Source: Alphaproteobacteria bacterium (lineage in GTDB: Bacteria; Pseudomonadota; Alphaproteobacteria; Rhizobiales; Xanthobacteraceae). From it: 37,934 nucleotides of DNA. The translations under genes were made by a program, and so were the position numbers. Positions 23,973 to 31,429 of the stretch are shown here, one piece after another. The stretch covers positions 1-37,934 of the forward strand of contig JAJPHK010000157.1 of NCBI GenBank assembly GCA_021325315.1. Reading direction: 5' to 3'. Positions within the stretch are counted from its first letter, which is position 1. Each line of letters starts with the position of its first letter. The notes below the pieces were generated by a model, which was not told where the DNA came from, did not search any database, and worked only from the letters and a program-made list of their open reading frames with translations.

Positions 23973-24884
23973 ATGAAACACACTGACCGCGCCTCCGGCG
24001 TCTGGCCGCCCGCCACCATGCCTTTCCGCCCCGATCTTTCCATCGATTTCGACCGCTATATCGAGCATTGCCGCGCCCTTTTAAAAGGCGGGGCGCATGG
24101 CCTTGCCGTGCTCGGCACCACGAGCGAAGCGAATTCCCTCGATTTTACCGAGCGGCAGACGACGCTCGAAAAGCTCGTCAGCGCAGGCATTCCGGCCGAA
24201 AAGCTCTTGCCCGGCACCGGCGCGCCTTCGATCGGTGACGCCGTCCGGCTCACCAAGCACGCGACTTCGCTCGGCGTGAAGGGCGTGCTGTTGCTGCCGC
24301 CCTTCTACTATAAAGGCGTGTCGGACGACGGCCTGTTCGCGTTCATTTCCGAAGTGATCGCACGCGTGAACGATCCGAAACTCCGGCTCTATCTCTATAA
24401 CTTCCCGCAAATGAGCGCGATCGCATATTCGCCGGATCTGATCGGCCGCTTGATTGCGAAATTTCCCGAGACCGTCGTGGGGCTCAAGGATTCCTCCGGC
24501 GACGTCGCTTACGTGAACACGTTGCTGGAGCGGTTCCCCGGCTTCGCCGTTTTCCCGTCGAGCGAAGCGCTTCTCCTCGCGGCGATGAAAAAAGGTGCCG
24601 CGGGCTGCATCTCAGCGACAGCGAACACCAATATCGGGCCGATCTCGAAACTGTTCGACACCTGGAACAGCGCGGGCGCGGAAGAGCTGCATCGGCAGGT
24701 TTCGGCCGTCCGCAACCTCATGGTGAAATTTCCGCTCATCGCAGGGATCAAGGCCGTGGTGGCGGAGCAAACCGGGCATAAAGACTGGGCGCGCACGCGG
24801 CCGCCGCTCGATCCGCTCTCGTCTGCGCAGACGAAAGAGCTGCTCGGCGAACTGAAGAAGTTAGACGCCGGGGCGCTGGTATGA
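23973..24884 (+). CDS. DapA-family aldolase/dehydratase (dihydrodipicolinate synthase superfamily)
   Basis: This 303-residue TIM-barrel protein is of class I aldolase type. The family loop GTTSE is at 48-52, the conserved tyrosine lies in YNFP (142-145) and the Schiff-base lysine is K172 in GLKDSSGD. The family includes dihydrodipicolinate synthase, N-acetylneuraminate lyase, 2-keto-3-deoxy-gluconate aldolase and 2-keto-3-deoxy-pentonate aldolases or dehydratases. The next gene encodes an IlvD/Edd-family sugar-acid dehydratase and overlaps this one by ATGA, so action on a 2-keto-3-deoxy sugar acid is more likely than lysine synthesis. No good Shine-Dalgarno sequence precedes the ATG. A true dapA elsewhere in the genome would support the catabolic reading. 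Confidence 0.82.
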   Translation: MKHTDRASGVWPPATMPFRPDLSIDFDRYIEHCRALLKGGAHGLAVLGTTSEANSLDFTERQTTLEKLVSAGIPAEKLLPGTGAPSIGDAVRLTKHATSLGVKGVLLLPPFYYKGVSDDGLFAFISEVIARVNDPKLRLYLYNFPQMSAIAYSPDLIGRLIAKFPETVVGLKDSSGDVAYVNTLLERFPGFAVFPSSEALLLAAMKKGAAGCISATANTNIGPISKLFDTWNSAGAEELHRQVSAVRNLMVKFPLIAGIKAVVAEQTGHKDWARTRPPLDPLSSAQTKELLGELKKLDAGALV

Positions 24885-26575
24885 AGCGCGGCCTACGGTC
24901 GCGTCTTGCCAAATACGGCGACGACGAATTCTCGCTTTTTCTGCGGCGAGGATTCCTGAAGGGCGCGGGCTACGACGACGAGGCCTTGTCGAAACCTATC
25001 GTCGGCATTCTTTCCACCGCCTCCGATTTCAATCCTTGCCATCGCACCGCGCCGCAGCTTGCGGAAGCGGTGAAGCAAGGCGTGCTCGCCGCCGGCGCGC
25101 TGCCTTTCGTCTTCCCGACGATCTCGTTGCAGGAATCCTTCGCCTTCCCGTCCTCGATGCTGTGGCGGAATTTGATGGCGATGGATGTGGAAGCGATGTG
25201 CGCGTCGCTTCCGATGGATGCAGTCGTCTTGATCGGCGGCTGCGACAAGACGATCCCCGCCGAGCTCATGGGCGCGATCAGCGCCGATCTTCCCGCCATC
25301 GTGCTTCCGGTCGGGCCCATGCTCGCGGGCCGTTTCGAAGGCACGCAGCTTGGCGCCTGCACCGATTGCCGAAGGCTTTGGGCGTCTTTCCGCGCTGGTT
25401 CGATTTCGGAAAAAGATTTGAACCGCGCGCATGATCAGCTCATGCCCACCGCCGGTACCTGCATGGTGATGGGGACGGCAAGCACCATGGCGACGATTGC
25501 GGAAACGCTCGGCTTCACGCTGCCCGGCGCAGCCGTGGCGCCCGCTGTTTCTTCCGAGCGCATGCGGATTGCGACTGCGACCGGCCGGCGCGCCGCGGAA
25601 ATGGCAAAAACCGACGGGCCGCGGCCGAGCGAGCTTCTCACCAAGCAGTCGCTGCGGAACGCCGCCGTTGTCCTGCAAGCGATCAGCGGCTCCACAAACG
25701 CAATCGTGCATTTGGCCGCGATCGCGGGCCGCGCGGGGTTAAAATTCGATTTGCAGGAGCTCGACGTCGTCGGCCGCGAGGTGCCTGTGCTTGTCAATTT
25801 AAAACCTGCGGGCACGCAATTCGCGGAGGATTTTCACGCGGGCGGCGGCGTTCCGGCGCTGTGGCGCAGGCTCCGCGACAAGCTCGACTTATCCGCAAAA
25901 TCCGTCTCCGGCGAAACGCTCGGCGAGGTGGTGAAGCGCTGGCCGGGCTATGTCGACGACGAAGTGATCCGGCCGCTCAACCGGCCCGTGGTGGAAGGCG
26001 TTGCGATCGCGATCCTCACTGGCAATCTTGCGCCGCAAGGCGCGGCGATCAAATTATCCGCCGCGACGCCTTCGCTTACCTCGCATGAAGGCCCTGCCGT
26101 TGTGTTCACTTCGCTCGAGGATCTTTCAAAACGCATTGACGACCCGAGTCTGAACGTGATGCCCGAAAGTGTTCTCGTCTTGCAGAACGCGGGCCCTATC
26201 GGCGCGCCGGGCATGCCGGAAGCGGGCGCGCTACCGATCCCGAAGAAGCTCGGCTCGAAGGGCGTGAAGGACATGGTGCGGATTTCCGACGCGCGCATGA
26301 GCGGCACGGCTTTCGGCACCGTCGTTCTGCATGTCTCGCCGGAGGCGGCGGCGGGCGGGCCGCTTGCGCTCGTGAAGGACGGCGACCGAATTCGCCTCGA
26401 TGCGAAGTCGCGAAAGCTCGATCTATTGGTGGAAGATGCCGAATTGAACAAGCGCCGCACAGCCTGGAAACCGCCGGTCAAGCCCGCGCGCGGCTACGAG
26501 CGGCTTTATATCGAGCACGTCTCGCAAGCCGACAGCGGCTGCGATTTCGATTTTCTGGTTAAGAACCAGACGTGA
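24881..26575 (+). CDS. IlvD/Edd-family dehydratase, probably sugar-acid (aldonate) dehydratase
   Basis: This 564-residue Fe-S dehydratase removes water from 2,3-dihydroxy acids. Three cysteines can hold the cluster: C53 (NPC), C121 (GGCDKT) and C194 (GTCMVMGTAS). The spacing 68 and 73 equals that of pentonate dehydratases as I remember them (C59, C127 and C200 in Rhizobium L-arabonate dehydratase). RISDARMSGTAFGTVVLHVSPEAA near residue 470 carries the catalytic serine. Together with the upstream DapA-family protein, whose gene it overlaps by four bases, it would convert an aldonate to a 2-keto-3-deoxy acid and then cleave or dehydrate it. L-arabonate or another pentonate is a reasonable guess. 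Dihydroxy-acid dehydratase (IlvD of branched-chain synthesis) is less likely because of the partner gene. The convergent FecR gene ends only two bases away. Confidence 0.84.
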   Translation: MKRGLRSRLAKYGDDEFSLFLRRGFLKGAGYDDEALSKPIVGILSTASDFNPCHRTAPQLAEAVKQGVLAAGALPFVFPTISLQESFAFPSSMLWRNLMAMDVEAMCASLPMDAVVLIGGCDKTIPAELMGAISADLPAIVLPVGPMLAGRFEGTQLGACTDCRRLWASFRAGSISEKDLNRAHDQLMPTAGTCMVMGTASTMATIAETLGFTLPGAAVAPAVSSERMRIATATGRRAAEMAKTDGPRPSELLTKQSLRNAAVVLQAISGSTNAIVHLAAIAGRAGLKFDLQELDVVGREVPVLVNLKPAGTQFAEDFHAGGGVPALWRRLRDKLDLSAKSVSGETLGEVVKRWPGYVDDEVIRPLNRPVVEGVAIAILTGNLAPQGAAIKLSAATPSLTSHEGPAVVFTSLEDLSKRIDDPSLNVMPESVLVLQNAGPIGAPGMPEAGALPIPKKLGSKGVKDMVRISDARMSGTAFGTVVLHVSPEAAAGGPLALVKDGDRIRLDAKSRKLDLLVEDAELNKRRTAWKPPVKPARGYERLYIEHVSQADSGCDFDFLVKNQT

Positions 26576-26577
26576 GG

Positions 26578-27288
26578 TTATGGCCGGTTCTTCAAGCGGA
26601 AATCGCTAAAGAACGGCGCGCTCAATCCGCCCTGCGTATTGTTGTGATCGCCAAGGACATTTGAATATTCCTCCAGGAGCCGCTGATCGAGACCCGCGTT
26701 CCGGAGAAAATTCGTCGTGTCCGAAGACTGGAACTTCTGGTAGCTCCCATTCGGATAGACAACGATCGACCAGCCCGCCGGCACCTCGACCGTCGGGCCG
26801 TTCGGCAAGATCGTCACGAGCACCAGGCCGTTCGAGGTCGTGAGGAAAAGCTGCGTGCCGGAATTCAGGAAAGTGAACACCGTTCCGCGCACGCCGATCG
26901 TCGCGACTGGGGTGTTGATCTGATAACTCTTCGAATTCTGCGATCCGGAGACGAAGCGGAAAACGCCCTTGCCTGCGTTCATCACGACCTTGCCGTTGCC
27001 GCTGTTCGGATCGTAGACGAAGCGGTCGAGCTTCACTTCCGATTTCGCGCCGACCATGAGGCTCGTCTGGTCGACGAAGAGAAGCTGCGCCGAACTTGCC
27101 TCGCCCGTCTTGATGATCTCGTTCGCATGCACGCTGCTGCCGGAAGAGAGCGGCGCGCCGCCGCCCGTCACCTGATTCTTCACAACCGCAGCGACGCCGA
27201 TCCGGGCCTGTGCGAAAGCGGCGTTCGAGGCGAGCACGAAGCCCGCGGCAAGCGCGATGAAATTCAGCGTCTTCAGCCCTGTACGCAT
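26578..27288 (-). CDS. Exported FecR-domain protein
   Basis: This 236-residue protein has a Sec signal peptide (hydrophobic about 10-22, cleavage after AFA at about 26). A FecR domain follows (about 50-150) with GASSAQLLFVDQTSLMVGAKSEVKLD and the diagnostic VATIGVRGTVF. It has no N-terminal anti-sigma region or membrane anchor beyond the signal, so it is not a classical FecR sensor. Stand-alone periplasmic FecR proteins of this kind are thought to bind glycans or peptidoglycan, but their function is poorly known. The start at 27288 is chosen over an ATG 102 bases upstream because of the signal peptide and the AGGGGC eight bases before it. It is divergent from a TPR/beta-barrel protein gene across a region with two palindromes, one matching the CRP consensus. 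Confidence 0.83.
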   Translation of the reverse strand: MRTGLKTLNFIALAAGFVLASNAAFAQARIGVAAVVKNQVTGGGAPLSSGSSVHANEIIKTGEASSAQLLFVDQTSLMVGAKSEVKLDRFVYDPNSGNGKVVMNAGKGVFRFVSGSQNSKSYQINTPVATIGVRGTVFTFLNSGTQLFLTTSNGLVLVTILPNGPTVEVPAGWSIVVYPNGSYQKFQSSDTTNFLRNAGLDQRLLEEYSNVLGDHNNTQGGLSAPFFSDFRLKNRP

Positions 27289-27371
27289 CGAATGCCCCTG
27301 TTGCGAACGGTCAGACACTACGCCAAGCCGGGTCTCCACTCTAGCGGGTAGCCGTTCATGTTTCCGCCTGC

Positions 27372-27389
27372 TGTGGCTTGGAAGCCACA
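27372..27389. promoter_or_regulatory. 18-bp perfect palindrome upstream of the FecR-domain gene
   Basis: TGTGGCTTGGAAGCCACA has two perfect 8-bp arms around GG. Its centre lies 43 bp from the centre of the CRP-type box, about four helical turns. It could be a second operator, or a hairpin in the fecR leader, since it lies 84-101 bases upstream of the start. Confidence 0.45.
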
Positions 27390-27415
27390 CAAGACCCCAA
27401 TAACGGCGCGAATTC

Positions 27416-27431
27416 TGTGATAGCCGTCACA
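27416..27431. promoter_or_regulatory. CRP-type binding site
   Basis: TGTGATAGCCGTCACA matches the Crp consensus TGTGA-N6-TCACA at all ten defined bases. It lies in the 286-bp region between the divergent FecR and TPR/beta-barrel genes, two genes from an adenylate/guanylate cyclase gene. A TATACC hexamer two bases downstream could be a plus-strand -10, in which case binding would repress that direction. Confidence 0.6.
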
Positions 27432-27503
27432 CTATACCTGTGGTGGTAACTGCCTGAGCCCTTGTCGCTAGTTTGTGCCGCTGGCATTGTTCCCGCAATT
27501 GAT

Positions 27504-27531
27504 GGCGGCGATTTTCGAGGTGATCGCCGCC
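27504..27531 (+). promoter_or_regulatory. Leader hairpin before the TPR/beta-barrel gene
   Basis: GGCGGCGAT (27504-27512) and ATCGCCGCC (27523-27531) form a perfect 9-bp stem with a 10-base loop, followed by GTTTGATTTGTG. It ends 43 bases before the start codon and may be a weak terminator or attenuator in the leader. Confidence 0.45.
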
Positions 27532-27574
27532 GTTTGATTTGTGCCTTTTTGCGTGTTCAGGGCTGGTCGAAATC

Positions 27575-28720
27575 ATGAAACGGACGCTGCTTGTCGTTGC
27601 GGCGCTGCTTGCGATGGGTATGACTGCGCCTGCTCTGGCGGACGAGCTTGCCCGCCTGAACGCGCAAATCATGAACGACCCGCGCAATGTCGAGCTCAAC
27701 CTCGCCTACGCGCGGGCGGCCGAAGCGCAGGGCGACTACGGCAAGGCGCTTGCTGCCTATGAGCGCGCTGCGGCCCTGGATCCCGGCAACGCCGAAGCGA
27801 AGAAAGGCGCGGAACGCGTCGCGGCAAGGCTTCTGCCGAACACGTTTCAGGTCTTCACCGAAGCCGGCGCCGGTTACGAATCCAATCCGCAGGATTTCGC
27901 GGTCGGCAAGAAAGGCTCGCCGGAACTCTTCGCGCGCGTCCTGCTAAAAGACGAGCGAACGCTGGGGGATACACGCTGGCGGACGACCGCGCTCTTCTCG
28001 GGCAATCTGTACACATCCGATAGCGATCTGAATTACGGCTATGCCGGTGCCGCGACGGGCCCGGTTTACGCGGTGACGCCGACAATGACTTTTCATCCCT
28101 CGATCGGTGTCGGCGGCTCTTACTTCGATCATCATTTTTTCTATAGCGAAGCGTTCGCGACCGCGCTGTTCGAGGGCGGCGAAGGACCGATGAATTACAT
28201 TGTGCGCTACCGCGCGGGCTATCGCGATTACAACGATTTCTTCCCGCAGACGCACGGCTGGTTCGCGGACGTCACCGCGAAATTTCTGTTCGCCGGCGCG
28301 ATCCTCAAGGACGATCTCGTTGTCATATCGCCCTGGTGGCGCTGGAGCGGCATCGATGCCGTGGGCAATCTTAATTTTCTCGTGTCGCCCGACGACTTCC
28401 GCACAGGCCGCTATAACGAAGTCGGCGGACGCATCGAATATTTCAAGCCGGTTACCGACTGGGTGACGGCGGGGATCAATTTCTCGGCGCTCGAACGCTA
28501 TTATGCTCGCGCTACCGACAATACTGTCTTTCCGCCGATGACCATCGATCGCCGCGATTTCATCTATGCGCCGGGTGCCGCGCTTATTTTCCGCAATCCG
28601 TTTGTGACAAACCAGAGCAGCATCCGGTTCGACTATCGCTATGAGCGTGACAATTCGAACACGCAGCTCGGCAGCTACACCAACCACGTCACAACGGTTA
28701 CTTTCTTCAATCGCTACTGA
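27575..28720 (+). CDS. Exported TPR protein with C-terminal outer-membrane beta-barrel
   Basis: This 381-residue protein has a signal peptide (MKRTLLVVAALLAMG, cleavage after ALA at about 23). About two tetratricopeptide repeats follow (24-85; NVELNLAYARAAEAQGDYGKALAAYERAAALDPGNAEAKKG). The remaining 290 residues are rich in alternating aromatic strands (AGAGYESNPQDF, VRYRAGYRDYNDFF, RFDYRYERDN) and end FFNRY, an aromatic end typical of barrels inserted by BamA. TPR plus barrel proteins of this build occur in export or glycan-secretion contexts, such as surface-lipoprotein assembly modifiers. The exact family here is not certain. The start at 27575 is chosen over an ATG 36 bases upstream for the signal peptide. 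The gene is divergent from the FecR-domain gene, and its end overlaps the convergent DUF3307-like gene by seven bases. Confidence 0.8.
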   Translation: MKRTLLVVAALLAMGMTAPALADELARLNAQIMNDPRNVELNLAYARAAEAQGDYGKALAAYERAAALDPGNAEAKKGAERVAARLLPNTFQVFTEAGAGYESNPQDFAVGKKGSPELFARVLLKDERTLGDTRWRTTALFSGNLYTSDSDLNYGYAGAATGPVYAVTPTMTFHPSIGVGGSYFDHHFFYSEAFATALFEGGEGPMNYIVRYRAGYRDYNDFFPQTHGWFADVTAKFLFAGAILKDDLVVISPWWRWSGIDAVGNLNFLVSPDDFRTGRYNEVGGRIEYFKPVTDWVTAGINFSALERYYARATDNTVFPPMTIDRRDFIYAPGAALIFRNPFVTNQSSIRFDYRYERDNSNTQLGSYTNHVTTVTFFNRY

Positions 28721-29106
28721 GCGAAGCGGCTGAGCGCGATCCAGGCGATCGCGACATAGGTCGCGCCATGCAGGAACTGGTCGACGCCGAGCGTCCACCA
28801 GAACGCAGCGTCTTCGGCCGTAAGCCGCATACGCTTGACGACCTGCTCCTTCGTCCAGTCGATATGATAATGGACGATGAATTCGCCGGCGAGAATTTGC
28901 ACGGCGAGCACGGCTCCGGGATTGACGAACAGAAACAAGAACGACGTGCCGAATATGTGCAGTCCAGCGTGCAGAATCCCGCCGGGATGGCCGTAGATTC
29001 CCTTATTCTTGTACTGGTACGCCGTCTGCAGGAAAAAATCGAAAATGAGATGTTTAATCAGGAGGATCAGGACAGCGGTCAGCGCAATGTGAATCGGATC
29101 GGTCAC
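28714..29106 (-). CDS. DUF3307-like small membrane protein
   Basis: This 130-residue inner-membrane protein has about four hydrophobic segments (about 5-27, 44-62, 64-78 and 103-128). Polar signatures sit at segment edges: LIKHLIFDFFLQTAYQ, HAGLHIFG, EFIVHYHIDWTKEQ and DQFLHGATY. These resemble the DUF3307 family, in which histidines and aspartates are conserved in the membrane and whose function is unknown. The start is GTG at 29106, with AGGAG eight bases upstream. It lies 22 bases downstream of the CHASE2 cyclase on the same strand, so the two probably form an operon. Association with the cyclase is the main clue to its role. Family assignment from memory is moderately secure. Confidence 0.75.
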   Translation of the reverse strand: MTDPIHIALTAVLILLIKHLIFDFFLQTAYQYKNKGIYGHPGGILHAGLHIFGTSFLFLFVNPGAVLAVQILAGEFIVHYHIDWTKEQVVKRMRLTAEDAAFWWTLGVDQFLHGATYVAIAWIALSRFAQ

Positions 29107-29128
29107 GGCATCGCTCCTGTTTTAACTT

Positions 29129-31351
29129 TTACTTTTCGATGGCGGTGAAGGAACCGTCCCAATCGGCGGACGGCGGATTCGATCGATAACCCGCAATACG
29201 CGAAGCGAATAACGAATAGTATGAATCGAGCTCGGAAATGCCAAGCGTTTGCAGATGCGCGCGTGTGCGTTCCATCACACTTTCGGCATTATCCCATTCC
29301 TTTTTGCGGTAGGCCGCGAGAAACTCCTCCTGAAGGGCGGGTAATTCCCCGGTTTTCCCGCCGCCTACGAGATCGAGGAACGTATAAATCCGGGTCGGCC
29401 GCGTGCGGCCTTTCACGCGCACGAGATCAAGTTCCAGCGCACGTACATCTTTCAGTTGCTCGACCGTGCGCTCGCTCACAACCGCGGTCACGCCATATAG
29501 CTTCGACAGTCCTTCCAGCCGCGAGGCGAGATTCACCTCGTCACCGATCGCGGAATAGTCGAAGCGCTGAGTCGAGCCGAGATTGCCGACGCAGCAATTG
29601 CCGGTATTGATGCCGATCCCGATCCGCACCGGAACGAACTTGTTGCCGGCCGCCTCCGCTTGCTCCTGCCAATGGCGATTCAATTCCGGAATGCGCGCAG
29701 CCATGCCAAGCGCGGCCTTTGCCGCGAGCGAAGCGTGATCTGGCTCATCAAGCGGCGCATTCCAGAACGCCATGATGGAGTCGCCGATATATTTGTCGAT
29801 GGTGCCGCGATGTTCGAGAATCGTTTCCGAGAGCGGCGTGAGCAACTCGTTGATGAAGGTCGTGAGCTCGTGCGCGTTCATGGTTTCGGAAATCGAGGTG
29901 AAGTTGCGCACGTCGCAGAACATCAGCGTGATCTCGCGCACTTCGCCTCCGAGCTCGAGCCGGTCCGGATTCGCGATCAGTTGCTCGACCACTTGCGGCG
30001 CGACATAACGGCCGAAAGCGCCGCGAATTTCGCCGCGCTGCAATTCGACGCGGCGATAGATGTGAAAGGTGGCGGCACCGACAAGCAGCATCAAGGCGAG
30101 CGCGGGATAGAGCGGATCGAGCAGGAGATCGCCGTAGCGGTAAGCAAGCCAGCCGCACAGAAAGAGCCCGGATACCGTGACAAATCCGATCAGTCCGGCG
30201 CTCCGCGCGGACACGCGCGAGAACACGAAAGCGAGCATTACGCCGAGGATCAAGATCGCCATTTCCTCGAGCGCCGGCGCATAGTCTGGCCGCCTGAGAT
30301 TTTGCCCGCCGACAATGTGCTCGATCATCATCGAGATCACCTCGACGCCCGGCAGCACCGGATCGATCGGAGTCGCCCGCAAATCGAGGAGTCCGGGGGC
30401 GCTCGTGCCGACCAGCATGATGCGGCCGGAGATTTCGTCCTCCGGCACTTCGCCCGCGAGCACTTTCCAGGCCGGAATGAAGCTATCCGGATCGCTCGCG
30501 CGGAATTTCATCCAGATCGCGCCTTGTGCATCGGTCGGCACCTCGATGTCCCCGATGCGGATATGATTGAGGCCGGTCGCGCGGCCGAATGCGGTCTCGC
30601 CGCTCGCGTTCGAGGACTTGAGCACGTAGGTGGACGCGCCTTGGGCGATCCGCAGCGCTTCGGCCGCGAGCGACGGCACATATTGATCGCCGAGCCGATA
30701 GATGAGCGAAACGCGACGCAGCACCTGATCGCGGTCAGGCGTCCAGTTGAGCGCGCCGATTCCCTTAGCGGCCTCCGTGAGGATCGGGAGGTTTCCGGTC
30801 GCGCCCGTGAAGCCCGCGATGAAGGGACGCGGGTCGTCGCCTGCAACGGCAAAACCCGCTTTCGGCCGGTAGGCCGACGCATTCGTTCCGGAAGTGAGCG
30901 TCATGCCGATCACGCTCGGCGTCTGCGCGAGCGCCTCGGCAAAAATCCTGTCGTTTTCGGGAACGCCGGCGATGACGCCTTGCAGGCGCCCGGCCTGATC
31001 CGGCGGCAGGTGTTTCGCGACCTCTTCGAGCGACGTGCGGTCGGCCTCGGGAAACATCACGTCGAAGGCAATGGCGGAGGCGCCCTTCGCGCCGAGTTTT
31101 TTCACAAGGTCGGCCATCACCGTGCGCGGCCATGGCCACTGGCCGATTTTCGCGATCGAGGCTTCGTCAATATCGACGACCCGGACGGGCAATCCCGGGT
31201 CGAAACGCTGCGGTGCCACGCGCTGATAGACGTCGAAGGAAATGAGCCGAAGCGCCTGCACGAAAAACGGATCGAGCACGCGGATTGCGACCGCCGCCGC
31301 GATCACACCGCTCACCAGAAGAATATAGCTCCCCCGCCCCTTCCGCTTCAT
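29129..31351 (-). CDS. CHASE2-domain class III adenylate/guanylate cyclase
   Basis: This 740-residue membrane protein makes a cyclic nucleotide in response to an extracytoplasmic signal. It has one N-terminal membrane helix (about 8-25), a periplasmic CHASE2 domain (about 30-355), three membrane helices (about 362-430) and a cytoplasmic class III cyclase domain (about 470-655). Metal-binding aspartates are D480 (FCDVRNFTS) and D524 (YIGDSIMAFW). K520 and D604 occupy the purine-selecting positions and favour ATP over GTP. N607 and R611 in GDEVNLASRLE are the transition-state residues. A helical tail of about 80 residues follows. The protein therefore looks catalytically complete. The signal sensed by CHASE2 is unknown. 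Downstream is the DUF3307-like gene. Divergently, 78 bases away, is a membrane protein with a cyclic-nucleotide-binding domain, a natural partner. Confidence 0.94.
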   Translation of the reverse strand: MKRKGRGSYILLVSGVIAAAVAIRVLDPFFVQALRLISFDVYQRVAPQRFDPGLPVRVVDIDEASIAKIGQWPWPRTVMADLVKKLGAKGASAIAFDVMFPEADRTSLEEVAKHLPPDQAGRLQGVIAGVPENDRIFAEALAQTPSVIGMTLTSGTNASAYRPKAGFAVAGDDPRPFIAGFTGATGNLPILTEAAKGIGALNWTPDRDQVLRRVSLIYRLGDQYVPSLAAEALRIAQGASTYVLKSSNASGETAFGRATGLNHIRIGDIEVPTDAQGAIWMKFRASDPDSFIPAWKVLAGEVPEDEISGRIMLVGTSAPGLLDLRATPIDPVLPGVEVISMMIEHIVGGQNLRRPDYAPALEEMAILILGVMLAFVFSRVSARSAGLIGFVTVSGLFLCGWLAYRYGDLLLDPLYPALALMLLVGAATFHIYRRVELQRGEIRGAFGRYVAPQVVEQLIANPDRLELGGEVREITLMFCDVRNFTSISETMNAHELTTFINELLTPLSETILEHRGTIDKYIGDSIMAFWNAPLDEPDHASLAAKAALGMAARIPELNRHWQEQAEAAGNKFVPVRIGIGINTGNCCVGNLGSTQRFDYSAIGDEVNLASRLEGLSKLYGVTAVVSERTVEQLKDVRALELDLVRVKGRTRPTRIYTFLDLVGGGKTGELPALQEEFLAAYRKKEWDNAESVMERTRAHLQTLGISELDSYYSLFASRIAGYRSNPPSADWDGSFTAIEK

Positions 31352-31429
31352 TCCGCGCTTCTTGCCCTTCGCCTAGACCGGCCGGAAAGGTTATACATCG
31401 GTTCGCGCGTTTTGGGGCGGGAGGACGAG

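Noticed and set aside
23749-23976. A possible small gene of about 75 codons before the DapA-family gene
   Set aside because: It has no Shine-Dalgarno sequence, no recognisable sequence and an irregular composition, and it overlaps the next gene's start region.
24881-26575. Annotation of the dehydratase as IlvD of branched-chain amino-acid synthesis
   Set aside because: The overlap with a DapA-family gene and the pentonate-dehydratase-like cysteine spacing favour a sugar acid substrate, although the general family is the same.
29660-31429. An open frame of about 590 codons upstream of, and in frame with, the cNMP-binding protein
   Set aside because: It lies opposite the CHASE2 cyclase gene and looks like antisense translation. 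The ATG at 31430 has a good Shine-Dalgarno sequence and starts a proper membrane protein.
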